Counted from the first letter of the stretch, positions 16,951 through 27,075 are shown. The stretch is 64,000 nt of DNA from Leptotrichia hofstadii (GCF_007990525.1 NZ_AP019823.1:1736001-1800000); one strand, 5' to 3'. Numbers and translations: made by a program. The notes: generated by a model not told the origin, from the letters alone.

Positions 16951-17592
16951 CTACCTTTCTTCATCCAATTGTTCCAGCAATCCATCAACAAATTTTGTCA
17001 GTTGCTCTTTTTCTTCCTTAGACATTTCTTTATTATCTTTTGGATCTACATACAGTTTTTCAATAAATTCATCAAAATTTTCTGCTAATTTTACCCATTT
17101 CCAATAAACTCCTTTACTTTCATCCTCTAAATCTGAATATGAAGAATACTGCACTATCCTATTTGATGCCTTTGATATATACATATAGGCATAAGGTTCC
17201 CCACTTATTATTGGTATATAATTATCTAACTCTCCATAGTTTACTTCAATTTTTTTAGCATCTTTTCCATATTTCTTCTTATGAATTTTTTCAGAGTACC
17301 ATATTAATTTTTTTCTTCCATTTTCATACATTTCATCACTAAAATCTAATTCAAAAAATAAAGACTCTCCTTCTTCATTCGTTTCTGGGTCAATATTTTT
17401 ACAACGAAGCAGTGGCTTAAATGCTATCAATTCATAGTCTAATACTAAATTAACATATTTTCTTACTCCATATTTCTCAAGCAACTCTTTTGTATAATAT
17501 TTGCTTTTCTCTTTTCTCTTTCCTTCTTTTTCAGTGTATTCTATATCCACAGCTTCCCAAAATTTTTTATATTTTTCCATTCTTTTCACCAT
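16951..17592 (-). CDS. SMI1/KNR4 (SUKH)-like protein, upstream paralog
   Basis: The product has 213 residues. The family pattern is complete: KSKYYTKELLEKYGVRKY near the start, NYIPIISGEPYAYMYISKASN in the middle, and KWVKLAENFDEFIEKLYVD near the end. It sits three bases upstream of the next SUKH-like gene on the same strand, so the two are likely translated together. The start is probably MEKYKKFW at 17580. A 21-codon remnant of a third copy lies just upstream at 17612-17677. Confidence 0.72.
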   Translation of the reverse strand: MVKRMEKYKKFWEAVDIEYTEKEGKRKEKSKYYTKELLEKYGVRKYVNLVLDYELIAFKPLLRCKNIDPETNEEGESLFFELDFSDEMYENGRKKLIWYSEKIHKKKYGKDAKKIEVNYGELDNYIPIISGEPYAYMYISKASNRIVQYSSYSDLEDESKGVYWKWVKLAENFDEFIEKLYVDPKDNKEMSKEEKEQLTKFVDGLLEQLDEER

Positions 17593-17611
17593 TATAATTG
17601 ATTTTTACCAA

Positions 17612-17677
17612 TTACTGCCTTTCTTTTTCTATCAACCCATATTCTATTATCTCTTCTAAATGTTTTTTTCTATCCAT
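17612..17677 (-). pseudogene. N-terminal remnant of a SUKH-like gene
   Basis: This 21-codon frame reads MDRKKHLEEIIEYGLIEKER and stops. Its first 11 residues nearly match the start of the gene at 16414-16947 (MDRQKHLEEIL). GGAGTAAAC precedes the ATG. It is a degenerate leftover of a third family member. Confidence 0.55.
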
Positions 17678-17732
17678 GTTTACTCCATTATTTTTTTAGA
17701 TTTGAAGCAGTAATTTTTTGAATTTCTTGATT

Positions 17733-17756
17733 AAAAAACCCCCCCCCCCTTTTTTA
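17733..17756. repeat. A6-C11-T7 homopolymer block after an oxidoreductase gene
   Basis: Six A, eleven C and seven T lie together just past the stop codon at 17757-17759. On the transcribed minus strand this reads A, then eleven G, then a U run. The A and U arms can pair, so it may end transcription. Such long G/C runs are rare in DNA this AT-rich and tend to vary in length. Confidence 0.6.
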
Positions 17757-18737
17757 TTAATCCTGCGGAAACTTAATACCCGCCCCAATTCTAGCCTTTG
17801 TCTGCACTTCGCTTACCAGCAGGCTTTTTTCCAGCTGTTTATAGCAAAATTCCAAGTCATTTTCATTTACTGCACTAATGAATGTTTTAAATTCAGGCAC
17901 AACTCTATCTTTTGAAAATCCATCATCAAAGCTTTCTGTTGTTCCATCATACATTTTTAATGTAACTTTTCCGACAAGTCCCGGAGCCTCTTCACTTACG
18001 ATTTTTCCTTTACTTCCTTGAATTACTCCTATTCTTTCTCCTTCACTATCTTTTGCACATACACACATAGCATTGAAATTTTTGTATTCTATCATAAGAA
18101 CTCCGCTTGTGTCAATATTTCGCTCGATGTTTGCATAATATTTCACATTTTCAGGCTTTCCAAAAAGTCCTAAAACATAATGTAAATTATACAGCCCCAA
18201 GTCCATCAATGCTCCTCCAGCTTTTTCGGGATCAAATACAGGTAAAATTTCTCCTCTCTTAAAAGCGTCATATCTGCTGGAATACTGACTATACTGGCTC
18301 TGAACAAGTTTCACATCTCCAATTTTTTCAATCCAGTCTTTTATTTTTTTATAATTTTCAAAATAAAGTGTCGTTATTGCTTCAAATAAAAACAATTTTT
18401 TTTCCTTTGCTAAATCTGACAATTCTTTAGCTTGTCTATAATTAGTTGTCATCGGCTTTTCAACAATAACATTCAGACCTTTTTCCAATGCTTTTTTACA
18501 ATATTCAAAATGTAAAAAATTCGGAACAGCAATATAAACAGTGTCAATCCCAAATTCACAAAGTTTATTAAAATCATCAGTAAATTTTGGAATACCATAT
18601 TTTACACAAATTTCCTCAACTTTTCCAATACTCTTTTTTGTCCCTTGTATACCCACGATTTCCAGCCCTTCCAACCGAACAAGACTAGGCAAAAATTCCT
18701 GAACGATCATCCCTGAACCAATAATTCCCAATTTCAT
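17757..18737 (-). CDS. Gfo/Idh/MocA-family NAD(P)-dependent oxidoreductase
   Basis: The product has 326 residues. The N-terminal Rossmann fold begins MKLGIIGSGMIVQEFLPSL. The family signature GLNVIVEKPMTTNYRQAKEL holds the catalytic EKP lysine. The C-terminal substrate domain has GGALMDLGLYNLHYVLGLFG with the conserved Asp and His. These enzymes oxidise or reduce sugars, inositols or dihydrodiols. The substrate is unknown. The gene is monocistronic and flanked by a homopolymer block at the 3' end. Confidence 0.9.
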   Translation of the reverse strand: MKLGIIGSGMIVQEFLPSLVRLEGLEIVGIQGTKKSIGKVEEICVKYGIPKFTDDFNKLCEFGIDTVYIAVPNFLHFEYCKKALEKGLNVIVEKPMTTNYRQAKELSDLAKEKKLFLFEAITTLYFENYKKIKDWIEKIGDVKLVQSQYSQYSSRYDAFKRGEILPVFDPEKAGGALMDLGLYNLHYVLGLFGKPENVKYYANIERNIDTSGVLMIEYKNFNAMCVCAKDSEGERIGVIQGSKGKIVSEEAPGLVGKVTLKMYDGTTESFDDGFSKDRVVPEFKTFISAVNENDLEFCYKQLEKSLLVSEVQTKARIGAGIKFPQD

Positions 18738-18798
18738 AAAAAATTCCTTCTTTCATCTTTCTATTTTTTATATTAATAAAATGGTTTGATAATTTATT

Positions 18799-19359
18799 TT
18801 AAAATTCCAAATATTCCACTTCAATATCATCAGTCAGCCAAACGCCATTTTTTGAAATAAAAAATTTTTTCCCATCTTCATACATTCTTTCTGCCAAAAC
18901 CTTTATTATAAATGGTTTTCCGTGGCGCTGACCAACAGAATATGCCGTTTCTTCCGTCTCTGACAAATGTACAAATTGCCTGCTTTTCTTTTTTAACCCC
19001 TCTTTTTTTATCTGCTCCAAAAATCTATCCGCTGTCCCATGATACAAAATTTTAGGAGGCTTGACAGCTTTCAATTCTAAGTCAACATCTATGCTATGTC
19101 CTTGACAAGCCCTAATTTTCGTCAAATTTTTATTAAATTCATATCTCTTTTTACTGTTATTCCTTACAATCTCCTCCAAAATTTCAAAATTTATCCGTTC
19201 CTCTTTTCCGTCTTCAACATCTCCAGAGCGATTTATTCCATTAATAAGCTCATTTACATCAGCCCATCCATTCCTATCCAGTTCAATTCCAATCATCTCA
19301 GGCTTATGCCTTAAAATCAAGCTTATGAATTTCCCTAATCTTGTTAATTTCTTTTTCAC
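18799..19359 (-). CDS. kptA: RNA 2'-phosphotransferase KptA/Tpt1
   Basis: The product has 186 residues, the usual length. The N-terminal winged helix reads LGKFISLILRHKPEMIGIEL and GWADVNELI. The C-terminal ADP-ribosyltransferase-like domain has IRACQGHSIDVDL, ILYHGTADRFLEQI and HLSETEETAYSVGQRHG, with the Arg-His-Arg type active-site positions. KptA transfers an internal 2'-phosphate from RNA to NAD, giving ADP-ribose 1''-2''-cyclic phosphate. Its role in bacteria is unsettled. No RNA ligase gene lies near. Confidence 0.93.
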   Translation of the reverse strand: MKKKLTRLGKFISLILRHKPEMIGIELDRNGWADVNELINGINRSGDVEDGKEERINFEILEEIVRNNSKKRYEFNKNLTKIRACQGHSIDVDLELKAVKPPKILYHGTADRFLEQIKKEGLKKKSRQFVHLSETEETAYSVGQRHGKPFIIKVLAERMYEDGKKFFISKNGVWLTDDIEVEYLEF

Positions 19360-19456
19360 GGTTCTCCTTTTTTCTATATAATTTGTTAAGTAAATTAAAT
19401 TTTTATTTATTTAATTTTTTTGAAAATAAAATCGGCAATATTAAAGCAATAAATAG

Positions 19457-20446
19457 TTAATTCATCAAATTATTATAATCATTTACCAGTTTATTATACT
19501 TCTTAATCACATCGTTCGGGGTCCCAGTCATATCTTCCGTATAAACTTTCTTCTCAATCTCGCTCTTGCTCATCGACTTGCTTTTCTCAATTTCCTTAAT
19601 AAATATTGTAACCGATTTTTCAAATTCTGCAAGCTGTTTATTAAATATTTCCAGTTTTTCTTTTGTATAATTTTCTTTTTTTAGCTGTTTATCATTTGCA
19701 ATTGCTTTCTGGAAGTTAGCTGAAGCCACTAAAATATTTTGCTGTGCTTTTTTTAATTTCCCTAAATCACCTTTTATAAAGGTGGTCATGCTAAGTTTCT
19801 GATTATCCATTTTATCCACAAAATCTTCACAGCTGTTTATCAAAATTGTCAAATTGTATTTTATTAGGCTGCCTTCATTTTTATATGTTTCCAGTATTTT
19901 CTGCATTCTTTCCATTGATTTATTTGCCACTTCCGTTTTGAAAGCATCTGAACTTTCTTTATATCTTTTGTAAATTTTTAAAAAATTTGTATGTAATTGC
20001 CGCCCTTTTGCAAAGCCATCTGCCAAATGTTCTTTTTTTCCATAGTAATTTGTCATGGAATCCGTTGCTGTTTTTAATTCTTTTAAAATTGGCAATAATT
20101 TTTTGGAAGAGTTATCCAGCTTTTCCATCTTAAATTTTGAATTTATATTTTTTTCAAGTTTCTGGATAACAGCATTGTCGATTTTAATAACAGGAACGCT
20201 TTCCAGAGTCCCCATTTCCTGTACATTTATTTCCTTGCCTTCTCCAGCCGCATCAATATATTTTGAAATTTCATTCTCAATATTTGTTAAATTATTATGG
20301 ATTTCAATATAACCGTTGTACTTCTCCATCTCTTCATTTTTTACTTTTTTTATACTCAATTTTCTTCCAATTTCCTTAAATGTATCATCACAGGAAAATA
20401 AAAAAATTGAAAGAAATACTATTAATATTATTTTTTTATAATTCAT
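19457..20446 (-). CDS. DUF3829 (YiiG-like) lipoprotein
   Basis: The product has 329 residues. A lipobox (SIFLFSCDD) marks an outer-surface or periplasmic lipoprotein. The rest is almost all helical: YNGYIEIHNNLTNIENEISKY near the start, then several long Lys/Glu-rich helices, and NDVIKKYNKLVNDYNNLMN at the end. This is the pattern of DUF3829 proteins, whose role is unknown. It lies between kptA and carB but has its own spacing from both. Confidence 0.75.
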   Translation of the reverse strand: MNYKKIILIVFLSIFLFSCDDTFKEIGRKLSIKKVKNEEMEKYNGYIEIHNNLTNIENEISKYIDAAGEGKEINVQEMGTLESVPVIKIDNAVIQKLEKNINSKFKMEKLDNSSKKLLPILKELKTATDSMTNYYGKKEHLADGFAKGRQLHTNFLKIYKRYKESSDAFKTEVANKSMERMQKILETYKNEGSLIKYNLTILINSCEDFVDKMDNQKLSMTTFIKGDLGKLKKAQQNILVASANFQKAIANDKQLKKENYTKEKLEIFNKQLAEFEKSVTIFIKEIEKSKSMSKSEIEKKVYTEDMTGTPNDVIKKYNKLVNDYNNLMN

Positions 20447-20587
20447 TTTTACTCCAGTATTTTTTATTTATTCAATTCGCTTAAAAATTTTACCAATTCC
20501 GCGAATCCTATTCCTCAAAATAAAACTAACGAAATTGGTAATTTTTAAAATTTATTTTCTATTTTATTTAATAAAATCAATAATTAA

Positions 20588-23500
20588 TTATATCGAACTT
20601 ACATTAAATGAAATGGATTCCAGAACTTTCAGTAAAGCGTCCGTTGTATCAAGTGAAGTCAGGCAGGCTATTTCCTGCTCACTTGCGGCACGTCTGATTT
20701 TAAATCCATCGTTTCTTGCAGTCTTTTTCTTACCAGCTGTATTTATTACCATATCTACAAGTCCTTTATAAATCAGCCCTAGCACATCGTGTTCATATTT
20801 TCCTTCTTCTTCAATTTTTCCAACTGTTTCAACACGAAGACCTTTTTCCTCAAAATATCTGGCTGTACCTTTCGTAGCCATTATATGATAACCTAACCGA
20901 GAAAATCTCTTAGCCAGTCCATAAGCTTCCTCTTTTGCCGTTCCACTAATTGTAAACAATACGCTTCCTTGATCCTTGACTTTAATTCCAGACGAAATTA
21001 ATCCTTTGTAAAGTGATTTTTCAAGGTTTTCATCACTTCCCATAACTTCTCCTGTAGACTTCATTTCAGGCCCTAGCGTTGTGTCCACATCTTTCAGTTT
21101 TTGAAAACTGAACACAGGAACTTTTGTATACACGTGTTTACTTTCTTCAATTAATCCAGTTTGATAGCCTTTACTTTTCAACATTTCTCCAAGAATTCCC
21201 TTCATAGCAAGATTTGCCATAGGAACACCTGTAATCTTGCTTAAAAATGGAACTGTCCTTGAACTTCTAGGATTTACTTCCAGCACATAAACTTCCCCAT
21301 CGCTAATTACATACTGAATATTCAAAAGCCCTATAATGTTTAATCCTTTTGCAAGTCTTGTTGTATAGTCAATCAATGTACGCTTTTGTGAATCTGTAAT
21401 GCTTTGTGGAGGATAAACCGCGATAGAATCTCCAGAATGGACTCCCGCTCTTTCGATATGCTCCATAATTCCAGGAATCACAACTGTTTCCCCATCGCAA
21501 ATTGCATCCACCTCGATTTCCTTTCCAACTAAATATCTGTCAGTAAGCACAGGATAATCAGGCGACACTTTTACAGCATTTTCCATATATTGACGTAATT
21601 CCTCTTCACGATATACGATTTCCATTGCTCTTCCACCTAATACGTAAGATGGACGCACTAGAACAGGATACCCGATTTCAGCCGCATTTTTTACAGCAGT
21701 TTCCGTATCAAATGCAGTTTTTCCAAGAGGCTGAGGAATATTCAATTTATGCAGCAATGCCTCGAATTTATCACGGTTTTCCGCATTATCAATTTCTTCA
21801 AGTGCTGTTCCCAATATTTTAACACCATGCCTTGCCAATTTTTCAGCCAAGTTAATTGCCGTCTGTCCACCAAATTGAACAACAACGCCTTCTGGCTGTT
21901 CAAGTTCAATTATTGCCATAACATCCTCTTCTGTAAGTGGCTCAAAATAAAGCTTATCCGAAATTGAAAAGTCCGTTGAAACAGTTTCTGGGTTGTTATT
22001 TACAATAATCGCCTCATAGCCAGACTCTTTTATCGCCTTCACAGCGTGAACTGTCGCATAGTCAAATTCAACACCTTGTCCAATTCTAATAGGTCCTGAG
22101 CCAAGTACAATAATTTTTTTCTTATTTCCTACAACACTTTCATTTTCCTGCTCATAAGTCGAGTAAAAATAAGGTGTTTCTGACTTAAATTCAGCCGCAC
22201 AGGTATCAACCATCTTAAACACAGGCTTAATATTGCATTTTTCACGAAGTTTGTAAACTTTATCTTCTGTCGTATTCCAACGGTGTGCAATAACTTTATC
22301 TGAAAATCCATATCTTTTGGCAAACAGCAGTGCATCTGGATTATTTACATTCGCCTTCAATTCAACTTCGATATCAATAATATTTTTCATTTTATCAAGG
22401 AAAAACATGTCAATCTTTGTAATATCATGTATTTCCTGTGGAGTAACTCCTCGTCTTAATGCTTCCCCAATGAAAAACAATCTTTCATCTCCGGCTTTCT
22501 GGATTCTTCTCAAAATATATTCCAAGCTAAATTCATCCCCATTTGGAAGCCCCAAGTGATGTACTCCGTACTCAAGTGAACGAATAGCTTTTAACAAACT
22601 TTCCTCATAAGTTCTACCAATAGCCATTACTTCTCCAGTTGCCTTCATTTGAGTTCCTAGATGTCTATCTGCCTTTTCAAATTTGTCAAATGGAAATCTC
22701 GGTATTTTACTTACAACATAGTCAAGTGACGGCTCAAAGCACGCATACGAATTTTTGGTAACAGGATTTATAATTTCATCAAGTGTCAATCCAACCGCAA
22801 TTTTTGCGGCAATTTTTGCAATTGGATAACCTGTTGCCTTTGAAGCGAGTGCCGATGAACGTGATACCCTCGGATTTACCTCAATAATATAATAATTGAA
22901 CGAATACGGATCTAATGCCAGCTGAACGTTACACCCACCTTCTATTTTCAACGCTCTTATTATTTTCAACGAAACATCCCTTAACATGTGATATTCCCTG
23001 TCTGTCAACGTTTGCGAAGGTGCTACTACAATCGAATCTCCCGTGTGAATCCCAACTGGATCAATATTTTCCATATTGCAGACAACAATCGCTGTATCAT
23101 TGCTGTCACGCATTACTTCATACTCAATTTCCTTGTATCCTGAAATTGATTTTTCCAATAAACATTGAGTTACTGGCGAATATCTAAGTCCATTTGTAAC
23201 AATATCTTCCAGTTCTTCATCATTATGGCATATTCCTCCACCAGTTCCTCCCATTGTAAAGGCAGGTCGCACAATTACAGGGTATCCAATTTTTTCCACA
23301 AATCTACGTGCCTCTTCCAAATTATGAATAATATCCGATTCAGGCACAGGCTCTCCCAGTTCATTCATCAAATCTCTGAACAGTTCCCTGTCTTCCGCCT
23401 GCTTAATAGAGTCAAGCTTAGTTCCTAGCAGTTCTACTCCACATTCTTCCAGCACTCCCGCTTTGTGCAGTTCCACAGCCAGATTTAGCCCAACCTGCCC

Positions 23501-23773
23501 TCCAAGAGTAGGAAGCAAGGCATCTGGACGCTCTTTTCTTATAATTTTTGACACAAATTCAACAGTTAATGGTTCAATATATACTTTATCCGCAATTTCC
23601 TTATCTGTCATAATAGTTGCAGGATTGGAATTTACAAGGATAACCTTGTATCCTTCTTCACGCAATGATAAACACGCCTGTGTCCCCGCATAATCAAATT
23701 CAGCAGCCTGTCCAATAATAATCGGTCCAGATCCAATCACTAAAATTGTTTCTATATCTTTTCGTTTAGGCAT
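20588..23773 (-). CDS. carB: Carbamoyl-phosphate synthase large subunit CarB
   Basis: The product has 1061 residues, near full length. Two homologous halves each carry an ATP-grasp module; the first begins [18 protein letters not shown] and the second [20 protein letters not shown]-terminal MGS-like allosteric domain ([20 protein letters not shown]) binds regulators such as UMP or ornithine. With CarA it makes carbamoyl phosphate from glutamine-derived ammonia, bicarbonate and two ATP for pyrimidine and arginine synthesis. It follows carA by about 130 bases on the same strand. Confidence 0.98.
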   Translation of the reverse strand: MPKRKDIETILVIGSGPIIIGQAAEFDYAGTQACLSLREEGYKVILVNSNPATIMTDKEIADKVYIEPLTVEFVSKIIRKERPDALLPTLGGQVGLNLAVELHKAGVLEECGVELLGTKLDSIKQAEDRELFRDLMNELGEPVPESDIIHNLEEARRFVEKIGYPVIVRPAFTMGGTGGGICHNDEELEDIVTNGLRYSPVTQCLLEKSISGYKEIEYEVMRDSNDTAIVVCNMENIDPVGIHTGDSIVVAPSQTLTDREYHMLRDVSLKIIRALKIEGGCNVQLALDPYSFNYYIIEVNPRVSRSSALASKATGYPIAKIAAKIAVGLTLDEIINPVTKNSYACFEPSLDYVVSKIPRFPFDKFEKADRHLGTQMKATGEVMAIGRTYEESLLKAIRSLEYGVHHLGLPNGDEFSLEYILRRIQKAGDERLFFIGEALRRGVTPQEIHDITKIDMFFLDKMKNIIDIEVELKANVNNPDALLFAKRYGFSDKVIAHRWNTTEDKVYKLREKCNIKPVFKMVDTCAAEFKSETPYFYSTYEQENESVVGNKKKIIVLGSGPIRIGQGVEFDYATVHAVKAIKESGYEAIIVNNNPETVSTDFSISDKLYFEPLTEEDVMAIIELEQPEGVVVQFGGQTAINLAEKLARHGVKILGTALEEIDNAENRDKFEALLHKLNIPQPLGKTAFDTETAVKNAAEIGYPVLVRPSYVLGGRAMEIVYREEELRQYMENAVKVSPDYPVLTDRYLVGKEIEVDAICDGETVVIPGIMEHIERAGVHSGDSIAVYPPQSITDSQKRTLIDYTTRLAKGLNIIGLLNIQYVISDGEVYVLEVNPRSSRTVPFLSKITGVPMANLAMKGILGEMLKSKGYQTGLIEESKHVYTKVPVFSFQKLKDVDTTLGPEMKSTGEVMGSDENLEKSLYKGLISSGIKVKDQGSVLFTISGTAKEEAYGLAKRFSRLGYHIMATKGTARYFEEKGLRVETVGKIEEEGKYEHDVLGLIYKGLVDMVINTAGKKKTARNDGFKIRRAASEQEIACLTSLDTTDALLKVLESISFNVSSI

Positions 23774-23904
23774 TTCCCTACATCTCCTTGCTATTAATTT
23801 TTATCAACGCTTTTATTTCAATATTTTATAATTTTTAATTTTATGTAACAAATTTACCTAAAATAAACTAAAAAATTTGTTTTCAATCAATAGTTCTAAA
23901 ATTA

Positions 23905-24987
23905 TTATTTCCGATTCTTTTTCATATTTTCAATAAACATATCAAATAAATAATTTGGGTCATGTGGACCTGGAGAAGCCTCTGGATGATACTGTACCGA
24001 AAATACTGGATATTTTTTATGTCTTACACCTTCACAAGTCCTGTCATTTACTGCAATATGTGTCAATTCTAGCTCTGTATCCTTCAATGAGTCAATATCT
24101 ACGGCATATCCATGATTTTGTGCCGTAATATCAACTTTTCCAGTCTGTAAATTTATTACTGGCTGATTTGCCCCACGATGTCCGAATAGCAATTTATATG
24201 TTTTTGCTCCGCAGGCAAGTGAAATTAGCTGATGTCCCATGCAAATTCCAAAAATTGGCACTTTATCTATTAATTCCCTAATTGTAGCAATTGTTTCTGG
24301 AACATCTGTCGGATCTCCCGGTCCATTGCTTAACATTATTCCATCTGGTTTTTGTCTTAAAATTTCTTTAGAAGTTGCATTATGTGGCATTACGACAATA
24401 TCACAGTCCCTTGAGTTAAGTTCCCTCATAATTCCTGATTTCATACCTAAATCAAGCAGAACAACTCTCATCCCTCTTCCAGATGAAAGAAATGCCTTTT
24501 TTGTCGATACCTGTTCGATTTGATTGGTTGGCAACGAATTGATTTTTAAATTTTCTGCAATTTCTTGCGGATCTTTGTCTGCACTAACGATAATTCCCTT
24601 AATCGTTCCATGCTCTCTTATTTTCTTTGTCAGACTACGTGTATCAATTCCAGAAATTCCTGGAATATTCAAGTCCTTCAAAACTTCATCCAATGTAAAT
24701 TCATTTCTAAAATTAGAAGGTTTTCTACATATTTCACGAGTTATAATTCCCTTAATACTTGGATTAATAGTTTCATAATCATCCCTATTTATCCCATAAT
24801 TTCCAATTAACGGATAAGTAAATGTAATAATTTGCCCATTATACGATGGATCTGAAATAGTTTCCTGATACCCAGTCATCGCAGTATTAAAAACGACTTC
24901 TCCAGCCATTTCCACATCTGCTCCAAATCCATACCCCTTATACACACTACCATCTTCCAAAACAAGCTGTTTATCCAATGCGTACAT
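23905..24987 (-). CDS. carA: Carbamoyl-phosphate synthase small subunit CarA
   Basis: The product has 360 residues. The class I glutamine amidotransferase triad is visible: the nucleophilic Cys in FGICMGHQL, and the His and Glu in VQYHPEASPGPHD. The N-terminal CarA-specific domain starts KQLVLEDGSVYKGYGFGAD. The subunit hydrolyses glutamine and tunnels ammonia to CarB. An AGGGAGG site precedes the start. A promoter lies 160 bases upstream, leaving a long leader. Confidence 0.97.
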   Translation of the reverse strand: MYALDKQLVLEDGSVYKGYGFGADVEMAGEVVFNTAMTGYQETISDPSYNGQIITFTYPLIGNYGINRDDYETINPSIKGIITREICRKPSNFRNEFTLDEVLKDLNIPGISGIDTRSLTKKIREHGTIKGIIVSADKDPQEIAENLKINSLPTNQIEQVSTKKAFLSSGRGMRVVLLDLGMKSGIMRELNSRDCDIVVMPHNATSKEILRQKPDGIMLSNGPGDPTDVPETIATIRELIDKVPIFGICMGHQLISLACGAKTYKLLFGHRGANQPVINLQTGKVDITAQNHGYAVDIDSLKDTELELTHIAVNDRTCEGVRHKKYPVFSVQYHPEASPGPHDPNYLFDMFIENMKKNRK

Positions 24988-25394
24988 AAATACTACCTCC
25001 CTAAATTTTAAATGATACTATTTGTTTTAAAATTTGTTCAATTGTCATTAACGTGTCTGATTTGCGATATAGTAAACTATTTTAATTCAAATTCTAGATA
25101 TGTATTTAATAAAAGTCTGAATGTATTTACTAACATCTCTAATCTCATAATTATACTATATTTTTTTAGTTTTATCAATAATGGTAAATGATTATTTTTT
25201 AATTTTTTGAAAATTTATATTTTATACTAAATCTCTTCTAAAAGCAGGAATAAATTTTTATTATAGAATTTCTGATATTTTAATCATTTGAAAATCTAGA
25301 TTATTATTTCTCAATAAAAAAACTTAGAATAAATTCGTTATTAAAAAAATTAATACAAAAAAAAGACTGAAACAATCAGCCTTAATTTAACAAA
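24988..25394. other. carA leader and AT-rich spacer
   Basis: These 407 bases contain no gene. The right side of the carA leader holds a near-consensus promoter (listed separately). A segment at 25241-25265 (AGGAATAAATTTTTATTATAG) resembles one at 7517-7537 upstream of the CorA gene. I see no attenuator or PyrR site that I could defend. Confidence 0.4.
25150..25178 (-). promoter_or_regulatory. Promoter for carAB
   Basis: On the minus strand TTGATA (25178-25173) and TATAAT (25155-25150) are spaced by 17 bases. This puts the transcript start about 150 bases before the carA start codon. Confidence 0.7.
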
Positions 25395-25702
25395 TTAATT
25401 TAAAAAAGTTGTATTTTTCACTTTCCATTGTTCTAACTTAATATTTACCCAAAATCCATATATTCCTAAAGTTACCACTATTAGCAATAACCATTTTATC
25501 CAGTTGCCAAATAAACCTATTGCACTACCATTAAACTTTAGCCTTCTGCCTTCAATAACAGTATGATTTATTTTCCAAGCATAAATCATGCACAATGCCC
25601 ATGGATAACAAATCCCAAGTGTACAAGATGTTATAAGAGACCCTAAAATAATCCACCCAATGTAACTAAGTAATCCACATCAAAATAACTTTTATTTTCC
25701 AT
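25395..25702 (-). pseudogene. DUF898-family membrane protein gene with one-base frameshift
   Basis: A good start (GGAGGAATT then ATG at 25702) opens MENKSYFD and then runs into a stop after 19 codons. Inserting one G near 25677 joins it to the second frame and gives MENKSYFDGGLLSYIGWIIL, then a hydrophobic stretch, the DUF898 marker EGRRLKFNGSAIGLFGNWIK, and TLGIYGFWVNIKLEQW. The restored protein would be about 102 residues with two membrane segments. Either the gene is inactivated or one base is missing from the assembly. Confidence 0.75.
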
Positions 25703-25726
25703 AATTCCTCCTTATTATTTTAAATT

Positions 25727-25832
25727 ATACTCAAACCTATTTAAAATTAAACTACTAAAATTATATAGATTTAGGGTTTGAGTAAAATAGTCATAGCTTT
25801 TTAAGTTTAGTTTTAAAGCAGTTTCGCTATAA
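25727..25832. repeat. Intergenic hairpin repeat, copy 2
   Basis: This is the second copy of the repeat at 6464-6554: ACTCAAACCTATTTAAAATT, the partner arm GGGTTTGAGTAAAATAGTCA, and the tail AAAGCAGTTTCGCTATAAT. It has about 16 extra bases between the arms. Confidence 0.65.
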
Positions 25833-25969
25833 TTATAATATAAAATATAAGTTTATAAAAATTTTATTTAAATAGTATAACAGGAAAAGATATAGTGTTT
25901 TGTATATTACTTGTATATTGTGTGTATATTGCAGGCACACATTTCTATACTTTTCCATACTTTTTCCAA

Positions 25970-26003
25970 AATAAAAACCCCTGAAAACCAGTGTTTCCAA
26001 GGG
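25970..26003 (-). terminator. Terminator after rpsI
   Basis: On the minus strand CCCTTGGAAA pairs with TTTTCAGGGG (with G-U pairs), followed by TTTTTATTTT. The hairpin spans 26003-25978, about 30 bases past the rpsI stop. Confidence 0.8.
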
Positions 26004-26033
26004 CGTATAAAATATCTTTTATTATGTTTTTTC

Positions 26034-26432
26034 CTATCTTTTTGAGAATTGTGGGCTTCTTCTTGCTTTCTTTTTCCCGTATTTTTTTCTTTCAACCATT
26101 CTTGAATCTCTTGTTAAGAATCCTGCTTCTTTTAAAGCTCCTCTTAATTCAGCGTCAGCTACTAATAAAGCTCTTGAAACACCATGTCTAATTGCTCCTG
26201 CTTGTCCAGTGTTTCCTCCACCGATTACATTAACTTTTACTCCGTATTTGTTTAAAGTTTCTGTTAATTCTAATGGTTGTTCTACTATTTTAGCTAAGAT
26301 TTCTCTTCCACCAAAATATTCTCTCATATCTTTTCCATTTATTGTTACTCCAGTTTCACCTGGTACTAATCTTACTCTTGCTACTGAAGTTTTTCTTCTT
26401 CCAGTTCCTAAATATTGAATTTTTTCTGCCAC
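26034..26432 (-). CDS. rpsI: Small ribosomal subunit protein S9 (uS9)
   Basis: The product has 132 residues. Family motifs are present: [18 protein letters not shown] at the start, [19 protein letters not shown] in the middle and [20 protein letters not shown] with the basic tail (KR end) that reaches the P-site. It starts with GTG behind TAGGAGGTAAATTTTC. It lies 13 bases after rplM, the conserved rplM-rpsI pair, and is followed by a terminator. Confidence 0.98.
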   Translation of the reverse strand: MAEKIQYLGTGRRKTSVARVRLVPGETGVTINGKDMREYFGGREILAKIVEQPLELTETLNKYGVKVNVIGGGNTGQAGAIRHGVSRALLVADAELRGALKEAGFLTRDSRMVERKKYGKKKARRSPQFSKR

Positions 26433-26445
26433 GAAAATTTACCTC

Positions 26446-26880
26446 CTATAACTCTATTCTTTCTGGTTTTTGTGCTGTATGTGTATGTTCTGTTCCTGTG
26501 AATAATCTCAATCTGTTAATCATTTGGCTTCCTAATTTGTTTTTAGGTAACATTCTTTCTACAGCTTTTCTGATTACTTCAGTAGGTTGTTTTTGTAACA
26601 TTTCTTCTAAACTTCTTACTTTCAATCCACCTGGATATCCACTATGTCTGTAATATTTTTTGTCTAATAATTTGTTCCCTGTTACAGCAATTTTATCAGC
26701 GTTCAATACGATAACAAAATCTCCTCCATCAACGTGTGGTGTGTAGCTTGGCTTATGTTTACCCATTAATCTAACTGCGATTTCAGTAGCTAATTTTCCA
26801 AGTACTTTTCCTTCTGCGTCTATCTCATACCAGTTTCTTACAACTTCTTCTTTTTTTTGCATTACAGTGTATTTACTCAC
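26446..26880 (-). CDS. rplM: Large ribosomal subunit protein L13 (uL13)
   Basis: The product has 144 residues. Motifs include RNWYEIDAEGKVLGKLATEI, MGKHKPSYTPHVDGGDFVIV and GMLPKN-like VERMLPKNKLGSQM. The start is GTG, with AGGAGG seven bases upstream. Two small hairpins directly upstream in the leader could serve autoregulation. It is the first gene of the rplM-rpsI operon. Confidence 0.98.
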   Translation of the reverse strand: MSKYTVMQKKEEVVRNWYEIDAEGKVLGKLATEIAVRLMGKHKPSYTPHVDGGDFVIVLNADKIAVTGNKLLDKKYYRHSGYPGGLKVRSLEEMLQKQPTEVIRKAVERMLPKNKLGSQMINRLRLFTGTEHTHTAQKPERIEL

Positions 26881-26899
26881 TTTGTTTCCTCCTGTTTTT

Positions 26900-26939
26900 A
26901 TTCTCTATTTTATAGAATAACGGTCCTTTGTGGGAAAGG
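26900..26939 (-). promoter_or_regulatory. Possible leader structure of rplM
   Basis: Two hairpins lie just before the ribosome site: CCTTT/AAAGG with a CCCAC loop (26939-26925), and ATTCT/AGAAT (26918-26900). Ribosomal protein leaders often fold this way to bind their own product, but I cannot match it to a named L13 leader class. Confidence 0.35.
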
Positions 26940-27075
26940 CTCATATTAGTTAATTATATATCATTTCCTTTTACTTGTCAAGTGAATTTCCTTGATATTT
27001 TTTCATTTGAAGAAATTTAAAAGATTTTATTCATAAAAAATACCCTTTTTACTTTTAATCCTTATAAAAATCTAC

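Noticed and set aside
16414-17677. SUKH-like pair at 16-17 kb as part of the main toxin locus
   Set aside because: It lies 16 kb outside the array with housekeeping genes between and no toxin fragment beside it; family relation alone does not make it one locus.
21625-23693. Several plus-strand frames of 65-90 codons opposite carB
   Set aside because: They lie wholly inside the well-supported carB gene and show no ribosome sites or families.
25907-26095. 62-residue frame on the minus strand at the end of rpsI
   Set aside because: It runs through the rpsI terminator and overlaps rpsI in another frame; composition and lack of a ribosome site mark it as a shadow.
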